Assembly (NCBI GenBank): GCA_017302635.1
Contig: JAFLCX010000002.1
Span: 558,001-622,000, forward strand
Length of the DNA stretch: 64,000 nucleotides
Source of the DNA: Hyphomicrobiales bacterium
Lineage (GTDB): Bacteria > Pseudomonadota > Alphaproteobacteria > Rhizobiales > Beijerinckiaceae
Reading direction: 5' to 3'
Within the stretch, counting starts at the first letter, position 1; the number at the start of each line of letters is the position of its first letter. The notes below the pieces were generated by a model. The model was given only the letters and a program-made list of their open reading frames with translations, was not told where the DNA came from and searched no databases. The position numbers and the translations under genes were made by a program. Below are positions 9,319-17,244 of the stretch, piece by piece.

Positions 9319-10887
9319 TCAGCCGAGGAGGCGGAGCAGCGACTGGGCATTCGCCGAACCGGCCGAGAAGGCCTGCACCGCGAACTGCTGCTGGGTCTGC
9401 AGCGCCGTCAGCTTCGCCGATTCATCGGCGATATCGGCGGCGACGAGGTCATCACCCAGCGTCTTCATGTTGGTCGAGAACTCGCGGTTCAGGTTGTACC
9501 GGTCCTGGATGAAGGACGAGTAGTTGCCGAACTGAGCCTGGAGGGAGTCAACCGTGGTCTGGGCGCGCTGCACTTCACCCAGAGACGTCTGGATGTTGCC
9601 GTTCGTCGTCCAGTTGCCGCCCAGCGAGGTGAGGCCGAGGTTGCCGGTCACGGTGGTGTTCACGCCGGAGATCGAGATCGGGTTGGAAGCGAACTCGTTC
9701 AGGATGACGCTCACGCCCTGGCCCTGGAGCAGGTTACGGCCTGCCTGAACCACGTTGTTGGCAATCACGTTCGTGATTTCGGTCTTGTAGGCTTCGTATT
9801 GCTGCCCAAGTTCCACGCGGCGCTGGTTGTTCACCGTGCCCAGAACCGGGTTGCCGGTGATCAGCGGCACGCCAGCCACCGTGTTGAAGCGGGCGAAGCC
9901 GGTGGAGGCATCGAAGCCGCCGGTGCCGTTCAGCACGCTGATCGCGTTACCGTTGAGGTTGCGCAGGTTGAAGCGGAAGCCGCCGTTCGAGCTGAACTCG
10001 GCGCGGACACCGGCACCCATCGCGTTGATTTCGGCCGCGACGACGTCGAGGTTCTTCGCCGTGGTGGTCGACCAGGTGCGCGCCACGCCATCCGAACCCG
10101 TGAAGGTGATGGAGGAGTTGGCGGCAACCGACGAAGCCGTCAGGTTGGTCTGCGACACGACGCGGCCACCCGTGCCGAACTTCATGCCGTAGGGCGAGCC
10201 AGAAACAGCAGTCGGGACCGAGGTGCCGTTGACGAAGTTCGACGAAGCGAACGTGCCGTTATACGGCGAGCTCATGCCGGTGAGATCGTCCACGACCTGC
10301 GCCGAAGACGAGCCATCGATCGAGAAGCCCGTGGTCTTGTCCGTCGATTCGAGGATCAGGCGGTTTGCCGTGCCCTGAACTTCGAAACGCATCGTCACAC
10401 CGATATTGGCGGAGTTCAGCGCGTTCGCCACCTGGCCCCAGGTGATGCCGGTGCCGGTGAGCTGGAAGGTGAAGTTCTTGCCGTTATCCGAGGTGATCGA
10501 GAGGCGATGACCAGCCGAACCGCCGACGATGGCCGTCGTTTCGGAGATGTTGGCCGTCGGAGTGGCCGCAACAGTCGGGATCGAGCCGGCGTTCAGCGCG
10601 TCCGAAGCCATATCGTTCATCTGCTGGAGCAGGCTGCGGATTTGCTTCAGGGCGATGTCGGTGGATTCGAGGGTCTTGAGGGCCGTCGAGATGTTGTTGT
10701 TCACGGCATCGATGTTGCGCGAACGCGACAGCATCGTCTGCGACATCGTGTACTTGGTGGCATCGTCCGCGGCGCCGAAGATCGATTTGCCGGTGGCAAC
10801 GCGCTTCTGGGAAACCTGGAAGAGTTCGTTGGTCGTGCGGAGAATGCTGACGTTGGCCGCAGTGGCGGCATTGAAGACAACTGACAT
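9319..10887 (-). CDS. fliC1: Flagellin (paralogue 1)
   Basis: Filament subunit, exported by the flagellar type III system. The N-terminal D0/D1 helices (ILRTTNELFQVSQKRVATGK, then SIFGAADDATKYTMS) and the C-terminal D1/D0 part (YNLNREFSTNMKTLGDDLVA ... QQFAVQAFS ... SLLRLLG) are typical of rhizobial flagellins. The 522-residue length includes a Ser/Thr/Asn/Gly-rich central region (about residues 115-430) that would be surface exposed, a possible target for the neighbouring glycosyltransferase. The ATG at 10887 is preceded by AGAAGGTG. It has its own terminator and a small hairpin in its leader, so it is transcribed alone. The symbol numbering is mine. Confidence 0.95.
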   Translation of the reverse strand: MSVVFNAATAANVSILRTTNELFQVSQKRVATGKSIFGAADDATKYTMSQTMLSRSRNIDAVNNNISTALKTLESTDIALKQIRSLLQQMNDMASDALNAGSIPTVAATPTANISETTAIVGGSAGHRLSITSDNGKNFTFQLTGTGITWGQVANALNSANIGVTMRFEVQGTANRLILESTDKTTGFSIDGSSSAQVVDDLTGMSSPYNGTFASSNFVNGTSVPTAVSGSPYGMKFGTGGRVVSQTNLTASSVAANSSITFTGSDGVARTWSTTTAKNLDVVAAEINAMGAGVRAEFSSNGGFRFNLRNLNGNAISVLNGTGGFDASTGFARFNTVAGVPLITGNPVLGTVNNQRRVELGQQYEAYKTEITNVIANNVVQAGRNLLQGQGVSVILNEFASNPISISGVNTTVTGNLGLTSLGGNWTTNGNIQTSLGEVQRAQTTVDSLQAQFGNYSSFIQDRYNLNREFSTNMKTLGDDLVAADIADESAKLTALQTQQQFAVQAFSAGSANAQSLLRLLG

Positions 10888-10915
10888 AGTTTTGCACCTT
10901 CTGTTGCAAGTAAAA

Positions 10916-10930
10916 CGGCCATCCTGGCCG
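10916..10930 (-). promoter_or_regulatory. Leader hairpin upstream of flagellin gene 1
   Basis: A six-base-pair inverted repeat (CGGCCA / TGGCCG, three-base loop) lies about 28 bases upstream of the flagellin start, just before the ribosome site. FlbT is known to act on flagellin mRNA leaders, so this could be part of its target. That role is inference. Confidence 0.4.
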
Positions 10931-11083
10931 AACTGTGCACAAGGGAGCCCGTGAAGGTCCCTGCGACGCGAGGGAAGGTGCGCCTTTTCTTTCTAAACGG
11001 TGGTTAAATTGAACGATGGCATTTGAAGCCGGTCATTTTATACTTAATACTTGCCCAATAAACAGCGTTAACGAGCCCTGAAC

Positions 11084-11112
11084 AAAAAAAAGGCCGGGCA
11101 AACGGCCCGGCC
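11084..11112 (-). terminator. Rho-independent terminator of flagellin gene 2
   Basis: Stem GGCCGGGC / GCCCGGCC followed on the minus strand by eight T residues, 27 bases past the stop of the second flagellin gene. Confidence 0.9.
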
Positions 11113-11138
11113 AGTATCGCGCTGACGAAATTGAGAAA

Positions 11139-12713
11139 TCAGCTCCCAAGCAAGCGCAGCAAGGATTGATCGTTCTGGTTGCCGATCGAGAGCGCCTGAA
11201 CCGCAAATTGCTGCCGGGTCTGCAAAGCCACGAGCGCTGCGCTCTCTTCCGAGACATCGGCCGCAACCAGTCCGTCGCCCTGAGTCTTGAGATCCCCCAG
11301 ATAGGAGCGATTCAGGTCATAGCGTTCGCGGATGTAGTTGGTGAAGGTCGCGAACTGCGCCATGAAGCCGCGCAGGTTCACCAGCGCCGTCGTCGCCTGA
11401 TCGCCTGAAGTCTCGATATTCAACTCGTTCGACCAGGAAGCACCCGGCTGGGTCATGGTGAGCGCACCGGCGGCCGTGATCATGACGCCGGAAATGGTGA
11501 GCGGATTTCCGGCAAACTCGTCCATCATCACGTTGAGGTTCTGGCCCTGCAGCAGATTGCGGCCATTCGGAACCGGGTTGCGCTGCGCCATCAGGTCCAG
11601 ATTGGTGATGATGGCGTCATATTGCTGGCCATAGGCCAGACGCAGCGCGTTGTTGCTAGAAAGCGAAGCCGCGAACCCGGTTTGCGCGCCGTTGAGTCCG
11701 AGCGCTCCACCCAGTGCGAAAGCACCGGTGGCGCTGACGAAGGCCATGTCGCCGCCACGGATATTGCGCATCCGGAATTGCAGAGGCCCGCCTGCGCCGC
11801 CGCTCTGGTTGACGAGTTCGGCCTTGATGCCGGCGCCCAGTGCGGTCACATCCGTGATCACTTGGCTCAGGGTCGTGGCAGCGCCATAGCTGAGGGAGCG
11901 GAAATTGCCGTTGCCATCCACGAAAGTCAGCGTCGAGCCGGCCGCGATCGGGGTTGCAGGGGTGACGCCACCGCCCGCAAGACCCGTGATATGGCCGCCA
12001 TAGGCCACCGTGAAGCCGGTTTCGCCCGCCGCCGGGGCCGCGACACCATTGGCGAAAAGGTTGTTGAAGTTCAGAACCTGACCCGTCGGCGTCGTCATGC
12101 CGGTCAGGTCGTCCATCGCATTCTGGTCGCTGATGGCGTCGAAAGTGAAGTCCTTGTTCTGATACGAGTTGAAGCGCAGGTTGGTCTGCCCGGCGACCGT
12201 CGAGGGAATGAATTCGGCGATGATCCCGATGTTCGAGGCATTCAACGCATTCGCCACATCGCCCCAGGTCGTCGTGAGCGAGTTGAACGTGTAGGTGAAA
12301 TTCTTGCCATCGTCGGTCGTGATGGAGAATCGCGAACCGATCGTGATGCCGGTCACCACGGTGGTGCTGTCGACATTGGCGGTCGTGGTGGAACTGCGCT
12401 GGCCAACGCCGCCCTCTGATTGCGCCCGGCGCACCAGTGTCAGGGCAGATTCGACCAGTTCAACCATGTTTTTCAGCGTGTTATCGGTCGCTTCCAGCGT
12501 CGCCAATGTCACGGAGATGTTGTTGTTGATGTCGCTGAGCTGGCGCGAGCGGCCGAGCAGGTTCTCGCTGCTCTTGTAGAGGCTGGGGTCATCCGCGCTG
12601 CCGAAAATGCGTTTGCCGCTCGCGACACGTTTCTGCGTGGTCTGGAAGCTTTCGCTCAGGCGCTGCAGGATCGAGACGTTCGTGCTGACAGTATCGTTGA
12701 TCAGGATCGGCAT
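11139..12713 (-). CDS. fliC2: Flagellin (paralogue 2)
   Basis: A second, 524-residue flagellin of the same architecture: N-terminal helices NVSILQRLSESFQTTQKRVA and SGKRIFGSADDPSLYKSSEN, a long Gly/Ala/Asn-rich middle, and a C-terminal YDLNRSYLGDLKTQGDGLVA ... QFAVQALS ... SLLRLLGS. The ends are clearly homologous to paralogue 1 but the middles diverge, so it is an old duplication rather than a recent copy. The ribosome site AGAAGGTG resembles that of paralogue 1. A separate promoter is expected in the 250-base AT-rich upstream stretch. Two flagellins may form different filament sections or be used under different conditions. Confidence 0.95.
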   Translation of the reverse strand: MPILINDTVSTNVSILQRLSESFQTTQKRVASGKRIFGSADDPSLYKSSENLLGRSRQLSDINNNISVTLATLEATDNTLKNMVELVESALTLVRRAQSEGGVGQRSSTTTANVDSTTVVTGITIGSRFSITTDDGKNFTYTFNSLTTTWGDVANALNASNIGIIAEFIPSTVAGQTNLRFNSYQNKDFTFDAISDQNAMDDLTGMTTPTGQVLNFNNLFANGVAAPAAGETGFTVAYGGHITGLAGGGVTPATPIAAGSTLTFVDGNGNFRSLSYGAATTLSQVITDVTALGAGIKAELVNQSGGAGGPLQFRMRNIRGGDMAFVSATGAFALGGALGLNGAQTGFAASLSSNNALRLAYGQQYDAIITNLDLMAQRNPVPNGRNLLQGQNLNVMMDEFAGNPLTISGVMITAAGALTMTQPGASWSNELNIETSGDQATTALVNLRGFMAQFATFTNYIRERYDLNRSYLGDLKTQGDGLVAADVSEESAALVALQTRQQFAVQALSIGNQNDQSLLRLLGS

Positions 12714-12730
12714 GGCGCACCTTCTGCTCG

Positions 12731-12750
12731 CCGGTCTCCGTGCGAGCCGG
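12731..12750 (-). promoter_or_regulatory. Leader hairpin upstream of flagellin gene 2
   Basis: An imperfect hairpin (CCGGTCTC / GAGCCGG arms, about five-base loop) sits 18-37 bases before the start, in the same position relative to the ribosome site as the hairpin of flagellin gene 1. It may serve FlbT control. Confidence 0.35.
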
Positions 12751-12989
12751 GGCGCGCGGGAGACTCACATTCTGTTTGTCTGTGCCAGAATGGGGGAGAA
12801 GGGTTTGAGGCTTGGTTAAATTCGGTAACCTTAACAAAAAAGAATTTGTTATGGATAATGGGGAGTTAACAAACATGGTTAACGATATGTAACCCACCGA
12901 TTACCGTCTGATCTTGCATCGTTTTCAGGATTGATCAGACTCCTGTCCGCTCCGGCAGGGCAGGGCGGGCCAGACGCGCAAGTGCAATG
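12751..12989. other. AT-rich gene-free stretch upstream of flagellin gene 2
   Basis: The gap between the FlaG-like gene and flagellin 2 (12714-13046) holds no credible coding frame. Apart from the leader hairpin and the terminator listed separately, it has an AT-rich core at about 12815-12900 with several TTAAC and GTTAAC words, which should hold the flagellin promoter. I could not fit a clear sigma-28, sigma-54 or sigma-70 site. Confidence 0.4.
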
Positions 12990-13019
12990 AAAAGGGGCCG
13001 GCTCTTTGGCCGACCCCTT
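12990..13019 (-). terminator. Terminator after FlaG-like gene
   Basis: On the minus strand GGGG-t-CGGCC pairs with GGCCGGCCCC around an AAAGA loop, followed by TTTTC, about 30 bases after the stop. Confidence 0.75.
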
Positions 13020-13046
13020 GCTCCCTGGTCAACTTGTATGGGCTGC

Positions 13047-13388
13047 TCAGCCGCCCTCGTGCTCATCTTGCGAGCGGATATAGGCCCTAAGCCTTAGCAG
13101 GCTGTCATATGGGTATTGCGACAGGACACTTTGCGTTTCCTTGTCGATCACCTTGTAGATCAACTCGCCGGTTTCGCGGTCGACATCGAACGACGCCGCC
13201 GTGCGTTTCTCATCACCCGGAGTGGATTGGCCTTTGCGGCCGAATCGGGATTGTTCAGCGCCAACCTGCGCTGAAACCGCCTGTGGCACCGCCAATTCCG
13301 TGCGTACCGCCGCACGCACCGGAGCCGCATCAACACGGGCGGGTGCGAGAGCCGGAACGCTGACCGGTGCGGTCATTCGCGCGTCCAT
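13047..13388 (-). CDS. FlaG-like flagellar protein
   Basis: A 113-residue protein with a disordered Ala/Pro/Val-rich N-terminal half (residues 1-60) and a compact C-terminal half containing SFDVDRETGELIYKVIDKE and SVLSQYPYDSLLRLRAYI. The block of an Asp/Glu-Thr-Gly-Glu turn followed by hydrophobic strand and a QxP-type motif resembles the FlaG family, which affects filament length in other bacteria. It lies between flagellin 2 and the flgI-flgJ-flgN group on the same strand and has its own terminator. The family assignment is by motif only, and no strong ribosome site decides the start (the first ATG or the one at codon 5). Confidence 0.6.
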   Translation of the reverse strand: MDARMTAPVSVPALAPARVDAAPVRAAVRTELAVPQAVSAQVGAEQSRFGRKGQSTPGDEKRTAASFDVDRETGELIYKVIDKETQSVLSQYPYDSLLRLRAYIRSQDEHEGG

Positions 13389-13519
13389 TTTGCTCTTCCT
13401 CGCTTCACGTCTGGAGCGGGATAAGGTCCCGCCCTTCTAACCCAGAGCATAGCGAGGCGAAATTTACGTTTCGTTCAGAGGTTTGGTTAGCGGCGGCTGA
13501 ATCTCTTGACGAAAGATGA

Positions 13520-13543
13520 ACGCTTTGCAGGGGCGCAAAGCGT
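13520..13543 (-). terminator. Hairpin downstream of flgN (possible terminator)
   Basis: A perfect nine-base-pair stem ACGCTTTGC / GCAAAGCGT with a six-base loop, about 25 bases past the flgN stop. No long T run follows, so termination is uncertain. Confidence 0.45.
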
Positions 13544-13568
13544 CGAGCGCTGAACAGCGCCTTTTCGA

Positions 13569-14054
13569 TCAGATTGCCTTGGAAAGCGAGAGCGGCGCTG
13601 TTCCGAGTTTGCGCTGAACGCTCCCGCCGCGCAGGTAGGTCTTCGGGCTTGAATTCTGGCTCAGGGTATCGGCGAGATCGCGCATCAGCCCTTCTGAAAC
13701 CGTGCGAGCTGTGGCGACAACGGCCATGTTGAGGTTCATCAGTTTCGAGAAACCCTCGTGCCGTCCCTTCAGGCTCGGGAGGCCAGAGGGCTGGAAACGA
13801 CCAATTGCGATGGCGTTGGATTTCAGAACCTCAAGGCAGCGGGTATAGACCTGCGCCGCCTCGTTCTTCTCCATCGCGAGGGCCAGCGCCTCGCGCACCT
13901 TGCCTTTGCGAAACAGCTCGGTTTCCTGCTCGATGATCGGCTCCAGCCGGTCGAGTGCGGAAAGCGCCGAATTGACAAGGGTTTCCGCTTCCTCCGGCTT
14001 CGTGACCTTCGGACGCGGATCGAGGCGCTCAGGCGCCGGGCCTCTGGGACGCAT
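13569..14054 (-). CDS. flgN: FlgN-like flagellar export chaperone
   Basis: A 161-residue, mostly helical protein: residues 20-85 form a long amphipathic coiled coil (LVNSALSALDRLEPIIEQE, LALAMEKNEAAQVYTRCLEV) and residues 100-130 continue it. FlgN binds FlgK and FlgL before export, and this position after flgI-flgJ is where alphaproteobacterial clusters carry such a gene. The C-terminus (TYLRGGSVQRKLGTAPLSLS) resembles the flagellar-chaperone tail. The ATG at 14054 has CAGGAG ten bases upstream and overlaps the end of flgJ by 26 bases. FlgN is poorly conserved, so the name rests on context and helical shape as much as on motif. Confidence 0.65.
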   Translation of the reverse strand: MRPRGPAPERLDPRPKVTKPEEAETLVNSALSALDRLEPIIEQETELFRKGKVREALALAMEKNEAAQVYTRCLEVLKSNAIAIGRFQPSGLPSLKGRHEGFSKLMNLNMAVVATARTVSEGLMRDLADTLSQNSSPKTYLRGGSVQRKLGTAPLSLSKAI

Positions 14055-14376
14055 TGGACGACAACTCCTGGTGACGCAACATTTCACGATAGATTTGCGG
14101 GGCGAGACCGATGCCGCCTTTCCGGGCGATCGACTGGCCGTAATTCTCGATCAGCATTCCACGCCAGGCATCCTGGCCGGGGCCGTTGCCGAGCGGGCCT
14201 TCGCCTGAAACGCCCTCGAACATCGAGCCGAGCATGGTCTGGAAGAAGTTGGCCTCGAGACCCTGCGCGGTTTCCCAGGCGCGGCGGTTGACCGGGGCGC
14301 CTTGCGGCAGGAGACCTGCCGCCTTGGCGCGCTGGATTTCGGAGGCATAACTGGGGTTGGAGCCGACCGGGTTCAT
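14029..14376 (-). CDS. flgJ: Rod-binding protein, FlgJ N-terminal domain only
   Basis: A 115-residue protein consisting of just the rod-capping domain of FlgJ (PF10135): WETAQGLEANFFQTMLGSMF, then the central GQDAWRGMLIENYGQSIARK and GIGLAPQIYREML. The muramidase domain of enterobacterial FlgJ is absent, as is usual in alphaproteobacteria, where a separate lytic enzyme opens the wall. It starts at an ATG inside an ATGTGATG overlap with the flgI stop, with GAGG seven bases upstream. It acts in the periplasm during rod assembly. Confidence 0.88.
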   Translation of the reverse strand: MNPVGSNPSYASEIQRAKAAGLLPQGAPVNRRAWETAQGLEANFFQTMLGSMFEGVSGEGPLGNGPGQDAWRGMLIENYGQSIARKGGIGLAPQIYREMLRHQELSSNASQRPGA

Positions 14377-15524
14377 CACATCACCTCGATTTCGGCCTGG
14401 AGTGCGCCGGCAGCCTTGATCGCCTGAAGGATGGAGATCAGGTCACGCGGGCCGACACCCAGAGCGTTGAGGCCATCGACCAGTTCACGCAGCGAGACGG
14501 AGTCCCTCACGATCGCGAGTTTCTTCTTGTCGTCAGTATCGACGCGCACGCCGGTGCGGGGCACCACGACGGTCTGGCCGCGGGAGAAGGGTTCGGGCTG
14601 GCTCACTTCCGGCTGCTCGGTGATCGTCACGGTCAGGTTGCCCTGAGCAACGGCGACCTGGCTCACGCGGACATCCTTGCCCATGACGATGATACCGGAG
14701 CGTTCATCGATCATGACACGAGCACGCTGGTCGGGCTCGACGCGCAATTGCTCCACTTCCGTCAGCAGGCGCACCATGTTGCCCGGAAACGCTTTGGGAA
14801 TGTTCACGACCACGGTCGAGGGATCTGTGGGTTCAGCGGAGTCCGCGCCGAGAAAATCATTGATGGCGGCGGCAATGCGGCGCGCGGTGGTCAGATCCGG
14901 ATTGCGCAAGGCGAGGCGCAGATTCTGGAGCTTGTTGAGGTGGAAATCGACCTCGCGCTCGATCAATGCGCCATTGGCGATCCGGCCCACAGTCGGCACG
15001 CCGCGCGTCACCTTCGCTGCTTCACCCTCGGCCGAAAAGCCGGAAATGGCGAGCGAGCCCTGTGCCACGGCATAGACCTCGCCATCGGCACCGAGCAGCG
15101 GCGTCGCGAGCAGGGTCGCACCCTGAAGTGATTTCGAATCGCAAAGCGCGGAAACCGTCACGTCGAGGCGCGTGCCCTGCGTCGAGAAAGCAGGAAGGTT
15201 CGCCGTCACCATCACGGCCGCGATGTTGGCGGTGCGGATATTGGCACCGCGCGTGTTCACGCCGAGGCGCTCCATCATGGCCTGCATGGACTGGCGTGTC
15301 ATCGGGCAATTGTTGAGCGTATCGCCGGTCCCGCTCAGGCCGGTGACAAGGCCATAGCCCACGAGCTGGTTCTCGCGCACGCCCTCGACGGCCGCCAGAT
15401 CCTTGATGCGGGAAAGAGCCTTCGCATCCGGTGTCGCCACCAGCGCGATGCCGATCGCCGCGAGGCTCGCTGCCAGAACGAGATCGCGCAAGCCACCCAG
15501 CCGCTCGATCAATCCATTGCCCAT
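14376..15524 (-). CDS. flgI: Flagellar P-ring protein FlgI
   Basis: Structural subunit of the periplasmic P-ring that surrounds the rod in the peptidoglycan. A Sec signal peptide covers about residues 1-37 (hydrophobic DLVLAASLAAIGIALVA, cut near DAKA). The mature start SRIKDLAAVEGVRENQLVGY and GLVTGLSGTGDTLNN are the FlgI signature, and the C-terminus LGVGPRDLISILQAIKAAGA is typical. The 382-residue length fits. I prefer the ATG at 15524 to that at 15530 because a GAGG lies seven bases before it. First gene of the flgI-flgJ-flgN unit and divergent from fliX. Confidence 0.95.
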   Translation of the reverse strand: MGNGLIERLGGLRDLVLAASLAAIGIALVATPDAKALSRIKDLAAVEGVRENQLVGYGLVTGLSGTGDTLNNCPMTRQSMQAMMERLGVNTRGANIRTANIAAVMVTANLPAFSTQGTRLDVTVSALCDSKSLQGATLLATPLLGADGEVYAVAQGSLAISGFSAEGEAAKVTRGVPTVGRIANGALIEREVDFHLNKLQNLRLALRNPDLTTARRIAAAINDFLGADSAEPTDPSTVVVNIPKAFPGNMVRLLTEVEQLRVEPDQRARVMIDERSGIIVMGKDVRVSQVAVAQGNLTVTITEQPEVSQPEPFSRGQTVVVPRTGVRVDTDDKKKLAIVRDSVSLRELVDGLNALGVGPRDLISILQAIKAAGALQAEIEVM

Positions 15525-15888
15525 CTGCATGCCTCTGCTCCTCGTTCGCGCCTTGGCCGCTTGGCCGGCCTCAACCGTGACTTGGGTTCTCGAAATCAGG
15601 TGAACGCACGCGAGACAGGAGACGTTCTGGCCTCTCCTAGCGATTGATGTGCCAAGACAGAAAATCGGTTAACCTATTGAAATAAAATAATTCATTTTTT
15701 TGGATGTCGCCGGCGCAGTCAGGAATGCCCGGCATTTTCGGCGCCTGTCGGCAGAATTTTCCCGGTTTGGTTACTCTCGTTTAACCACATCGGGAGCAAT
15801 CTTGGTTCCGAAGCGGCGGTGACCCTCTTTGTGGGCCCCCTCCGCTCCGGTTGCCCGCCGTGACAGGGAACCAGAAGGTGCAGGCGGA
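15525..15888. promoter_or_regulatory. Divergent promoter region flgI / fliX
   Basis: 364 bases without a gene separate the two divergent flagellar genes. An AT-rich core at about 15655-15705 (TATTGAAATAAAATAATTC then a T run) is the best place for promoters. In Caulobacter the same divergent pair is under early flagellar control by CtrA, whose half sites are TTAA words. Here GGTTAACC at 15667 and GTTTAACCAC at 15779 contain TTAACC, the half-site type, but no full TTAA-N7-TTAAC pair was found. Confidence 0.45.
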
Positions 15889-16314
15889 ATGCGGATTATT
15901 GACCAGAGAAACGTCCAGTCCCTCTCCGGCGCGCGGAACCTGCGCGGTGGCGGTGCCGTGGGTGGTGCGCGTTTCACGCTGGATCAGGGCTCCCCGACCG
16001 CCAAGGCCGAAGGGGCTGCGCCAGCCGCGATTCTCGGAGGGCTGGAGGCGCTGATTGCCATCCAGTCCGAGGATACGACCAAGGAACGCCGCCGGCGCGG
16101 AGTGCGCCGGGGTCAGGGGCTTCTCGACCTGCTGGACGAACTCAAGATCGCCCTGCTCGCCGGCAATCTTCCGGCCGATCTCCAGATGCGGCTGTCGATG
16201 GCGATGCGGGACGAGAGCTTCAGCGGCGATCCGCGCCTCGACTCCATCCTGGAAGGGATCGATCTGCGTGCAGCGGTTGAGTTGGCGAAGCTGCGCAAGG
16301 CTGCCCGCACTTGA
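15889..16314 (+). CDS. fliX: Flagellar assembly regulator FliX
   Basis: FliX in Caulobacter links basal-body completion to activation of FlbD and late flagellar genes. This 141-residue protein starts MRIIDQRNVQSLSGARNLRG, has the central DLLDELKIALLAGNLPADLQ helix pair and the C-terminal family block DPRLDSILEGIDLRAAVELA. I chose the ATG at 15889; upstream codons of the longer frame do not resemble the family. It is divergent from flgI, the arrangement known in Caulobacter, and is followed by dksA after 250 bases. Confidence 0.88.
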   Translation: MRIIDQRNVQSLSGARNLRGGGAVGGARFTLDQGSPTAKAEGAAPAAILGGLEALIAIQSEDTTKERRRRGVRRGQGLLDLLDELKIALLAGNLPADLQMRLSMAMRDESFSGDPRLDSILEGIDLRAAVELAKLRKAART

Positions 16315-16561
16315 CCGGACAGGCTCGACCATCCGGCATTTCTGCCTGAAGTCCCCCACGATTTTAACCGGAAACGCGCAAAATTGCGTCATCCTGTCGC
16401 AGTTTTGTCAGGTAACAGCCGGATATCGCACGTTTCTGTGATATTTTTCACGGCGTCATTGTTTCGTGAAGTGCTGCGCGGTATGTGCGGGCAAAGTCGT
16501 CGCGTAGCACGGGGAGTGAGTCGAGATGGCGCGCAGGATGGAAGAAGTTTCCGGAGGTGAC

Positions 16562-17023
16562 ATGGCGAAAGCAGCGCTCTCCAAATCCCAGACCATCGTG
16601 CTCGGCAAGGCCGTAAAGCTTGAGAGCGGCTATCGTCCCACCAATGACGAGCCCTTCATGAATGATCGCCAGCGGGAATATTTTCGCCGCAAGCTGATCG
16701 CGTGGAAGGACGAGATCATCCGCGATGCGGAACTCACGCTCACCGCTATGCAATCGGATACCGATGCGCATCCCGATCTCGTGGATCGCGCTTCCTCGGA
16801 AGGGGATCGGGCCATCGAGTTGCGAGCCCGCGACCGTCAGCGCAAGCTGATCGCCAAGATTGATGCCGCGCTCGCGCGGATCGAGGATGGCTCATACGGC
16901 TATTGCGAGGAAACCGGCGAGCCGATCAGCCTCGCCCGGCTCGACGCGCGCCCGATCGCCACGCTTTCGATCGAGGCGCAGGAGCGCCATGAGCGCCGCG
17001 AGAAAATTTATCGGGACGATTGA
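16562..17023 (+). CDS. dksA: RNA polymerase-binding transcription factor DksA
   Basis: Binds the secondary channel of RNA polymerase and, with ppGpp, alters promoter output in starvation. The 153-residue protein has the coiled-coil N-terminal part (FRRKLIAWKDEIIRDAELTL) with the tip containing DLVDRASSEGDRAIELRARD, including the key Asp/Ala tip residues, and the C-terminal globular part YGYCEETGEPISLARLDARP. Only one of the four zinc-finger cysteines remains, as in other alphaproteobacterial forms and Pseudomonas DksA2, so structural zinc is probably not bound. The ATG at 16562 has GGAGG seven bases upstream; 12 extra N-terminal codons are possible but unlikely. Confidence 0.9.
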   Translation: MAKAALSKSQTIVLGKAVKLESGYRPTNDEPFMNDRQREYFRRKLIAWKDEIIRDAELTLTAMQSDTDAHPDLVDRASSEGDRAIELRARDRQRKLIAKIDAALARIEDGSYGYCEETGEPISLARLDARPIATLSIEAQERHERREKIYRDD

Positions 17024-17066
17024 TTGTCTGGTGGCCGCATCGGCGCAACCGTCCAGATTGTTGTTC

Positions 17067-17091
17067 AAGGCCGGCTTCAGCCGGCCTTTTT
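17067..17091 (+). terminator. Rho-independent terminator after dksA
   Basis: Stem AAGGCCGGCT / AGCCGGCCTT with a two-base loop, followed by TTT on the plus strand, 45 bases past the dksA stop. Confidence 0.85.
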
Positions 17092-17244
17092 AATTTCCGG
17101 GAGTATGGTGCCGCGCCTTGTCAATTCGTCGAATGGGGTGCTGAAAGGGACAAGACACGTCAGAATTGCTGCCCTATATTGGGAATCCATCGCGCCGGTT
17201 CAGAAGAAGAGCAATCCGGTGCGCCGCTTTCGGGAGAGCGTTTC

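Noticed and set aside
15525..15888. Riboswitch or small RNA in the flgI-fliX gap
   Set aside because: Only AT-rich promoter-like sequence was found, with no stable conserved fold.
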